Shown here one piece after another: positions 7,315 to 7,545 of a stretch of 7,545 bases of DNA (the stretch's first letter is position 1; every line of letters begins with the position of its first letter). This DNA comes from an uncultured Oscillospiraceae bacterium. GTDB lineage: Bacteria > Bacillota > Clostridia > Oscillospirales > Acutalibacteraceae. The position numbers and the translations under genes are program-made. The stretch is from contig CABSLJ010000124.1 in NCBI GenBank assembly GCA_902478455.1, positions 1-7,545 on the forward strand. Reading direction: 5' to 3'. The notes under the pieces were generated by a model. That model searched no databases, was not told the origin of the DNA, and saw only the letters and a list, made by a program, of their open reading frames with translations.

Positions 7315-7545
7315 TTAACCGGCGCGGTTGGCGGATGCGAGCTTGTCCGCGCCGAGGTGTAATCTTCTGAGGGCTTCCTCGCGGCCGAGGATGGTGAGAA
7401 TCTCGATGGCTCCGCCCGGCGTGACTGCTGTGCCCGACGCGGCGATGCGCGTGGGCCACATGACCGTGCCGTTTTTGACGCCGAGCCGCTCGGCCAGGGA
7501 GAGCAGGGTTTCGTGAATCGCGTCGGAAGTCCATGCGGGCAGGGC
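7315..7545 (-). CDS. gltX: Glutamyl-tRNA synthetase, C-terminal fragment
   Basis: The last 76 codons and stop of a gene that continues beyond the right edge, so there is no start in the window. Reading the - strand from 7545 gives a protein end containing NGTVMWPTRIAASG, TPGGAIEILTILG and REEALRRL. These are hallmarks of the C-terminal anticodon-binding domain of bacterial glutamyl-tRNA synthetase, which usually reads (L/F)(M/W)PLRVALSG...PG..EI...LGKE..L.RL. The enzyme charges tRNA-Glu, and in organisms with the amidation route may also charge tRNA-Gln; the residues that decide this lie partly outside the window. The TAA stop at 7317-7315 is followed by the glnS ribosome site (aaaaaggag) within a 17-base gap, so gltX and glnS are almost certainly one transcript. 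Confidence 0.92.
   Translation of the reverse strand, partial: ALPAWTSDAIHETLLSLAERLGVKNGTVMWPTRIAASGTAVTPGGAIEILTILGREEALRRLHLGADKLASANRAG

Overview
The window looks like chromosomal DNA from a moderately GC-rich Clostridia-type Firmicute, probably an Oscillospiraceae/Ruminococcaceae-like gut bacterium. The reasons are strong GGAGG-type ribosome sites, a stand-alone TSCPD protein, a very short XRE regulator paired with a small DERN-motif membrane protein, and tandem gltX-glnS genes. The placement is inferred from gene content; no phylogeny was run.

Left part (1-1800, + strand): the body of a PHP-domain phosphoesterase whose first few codons lie outside the window. Three bases later comes an 84-residue stand-alone TSCPD protein, and after a 110-base gap a 197-residue cysteine-containing protein that I do not recognise. 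A strong 18-bp palindromic hairpin (1913-1948) separates this group from the convergent operon to its right and can terminate transcription in both directions.

Middle part (2011-4923, - strand, read right to left): a compact four-gene operon. It encodes a 67-residue XRE repressor-like protein, a 141-residue four-helix membrane protein, an ABC ATPase and a 523-residue polytopic ABC permease. The genes overlap or nearly touch (4-base overlap, 15-base gap, 8-base overlap). The promoter is clear (TTGACA, 17-base spacer, TAAAAT). Two copies of an ATGGAAAG/CTTTCCAT operator flank it, one over the -35 box and one over the predicted transcription start. The whole is best read as a self-regulated membrane export or envelope-protection cassette with unknown substrate. 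It is the most interesting part of the window.

Right part (5128-7545, - strand): the C-terminal end of glutamyl-tRNA synthetase (gltX), a complete glutaminyl-tRNA synthetase (glnS) and a YhcH/YjgK/YiaL (DUF386) family protein. They are spaced 17 and 22 bases apart and probably co-transcribed. A second strong hairpin (5076-5115) ends this operon just upstream of the XRE promoter.

No tRNA or rRNA gene, insertion sequence, CRISPR array or phage gene was seen. I did not find a clearly unprecedented system. The regulator-membrane protein-ABC cassette and the unrecognised 197-residue protein are the parts that deserve follow-up.
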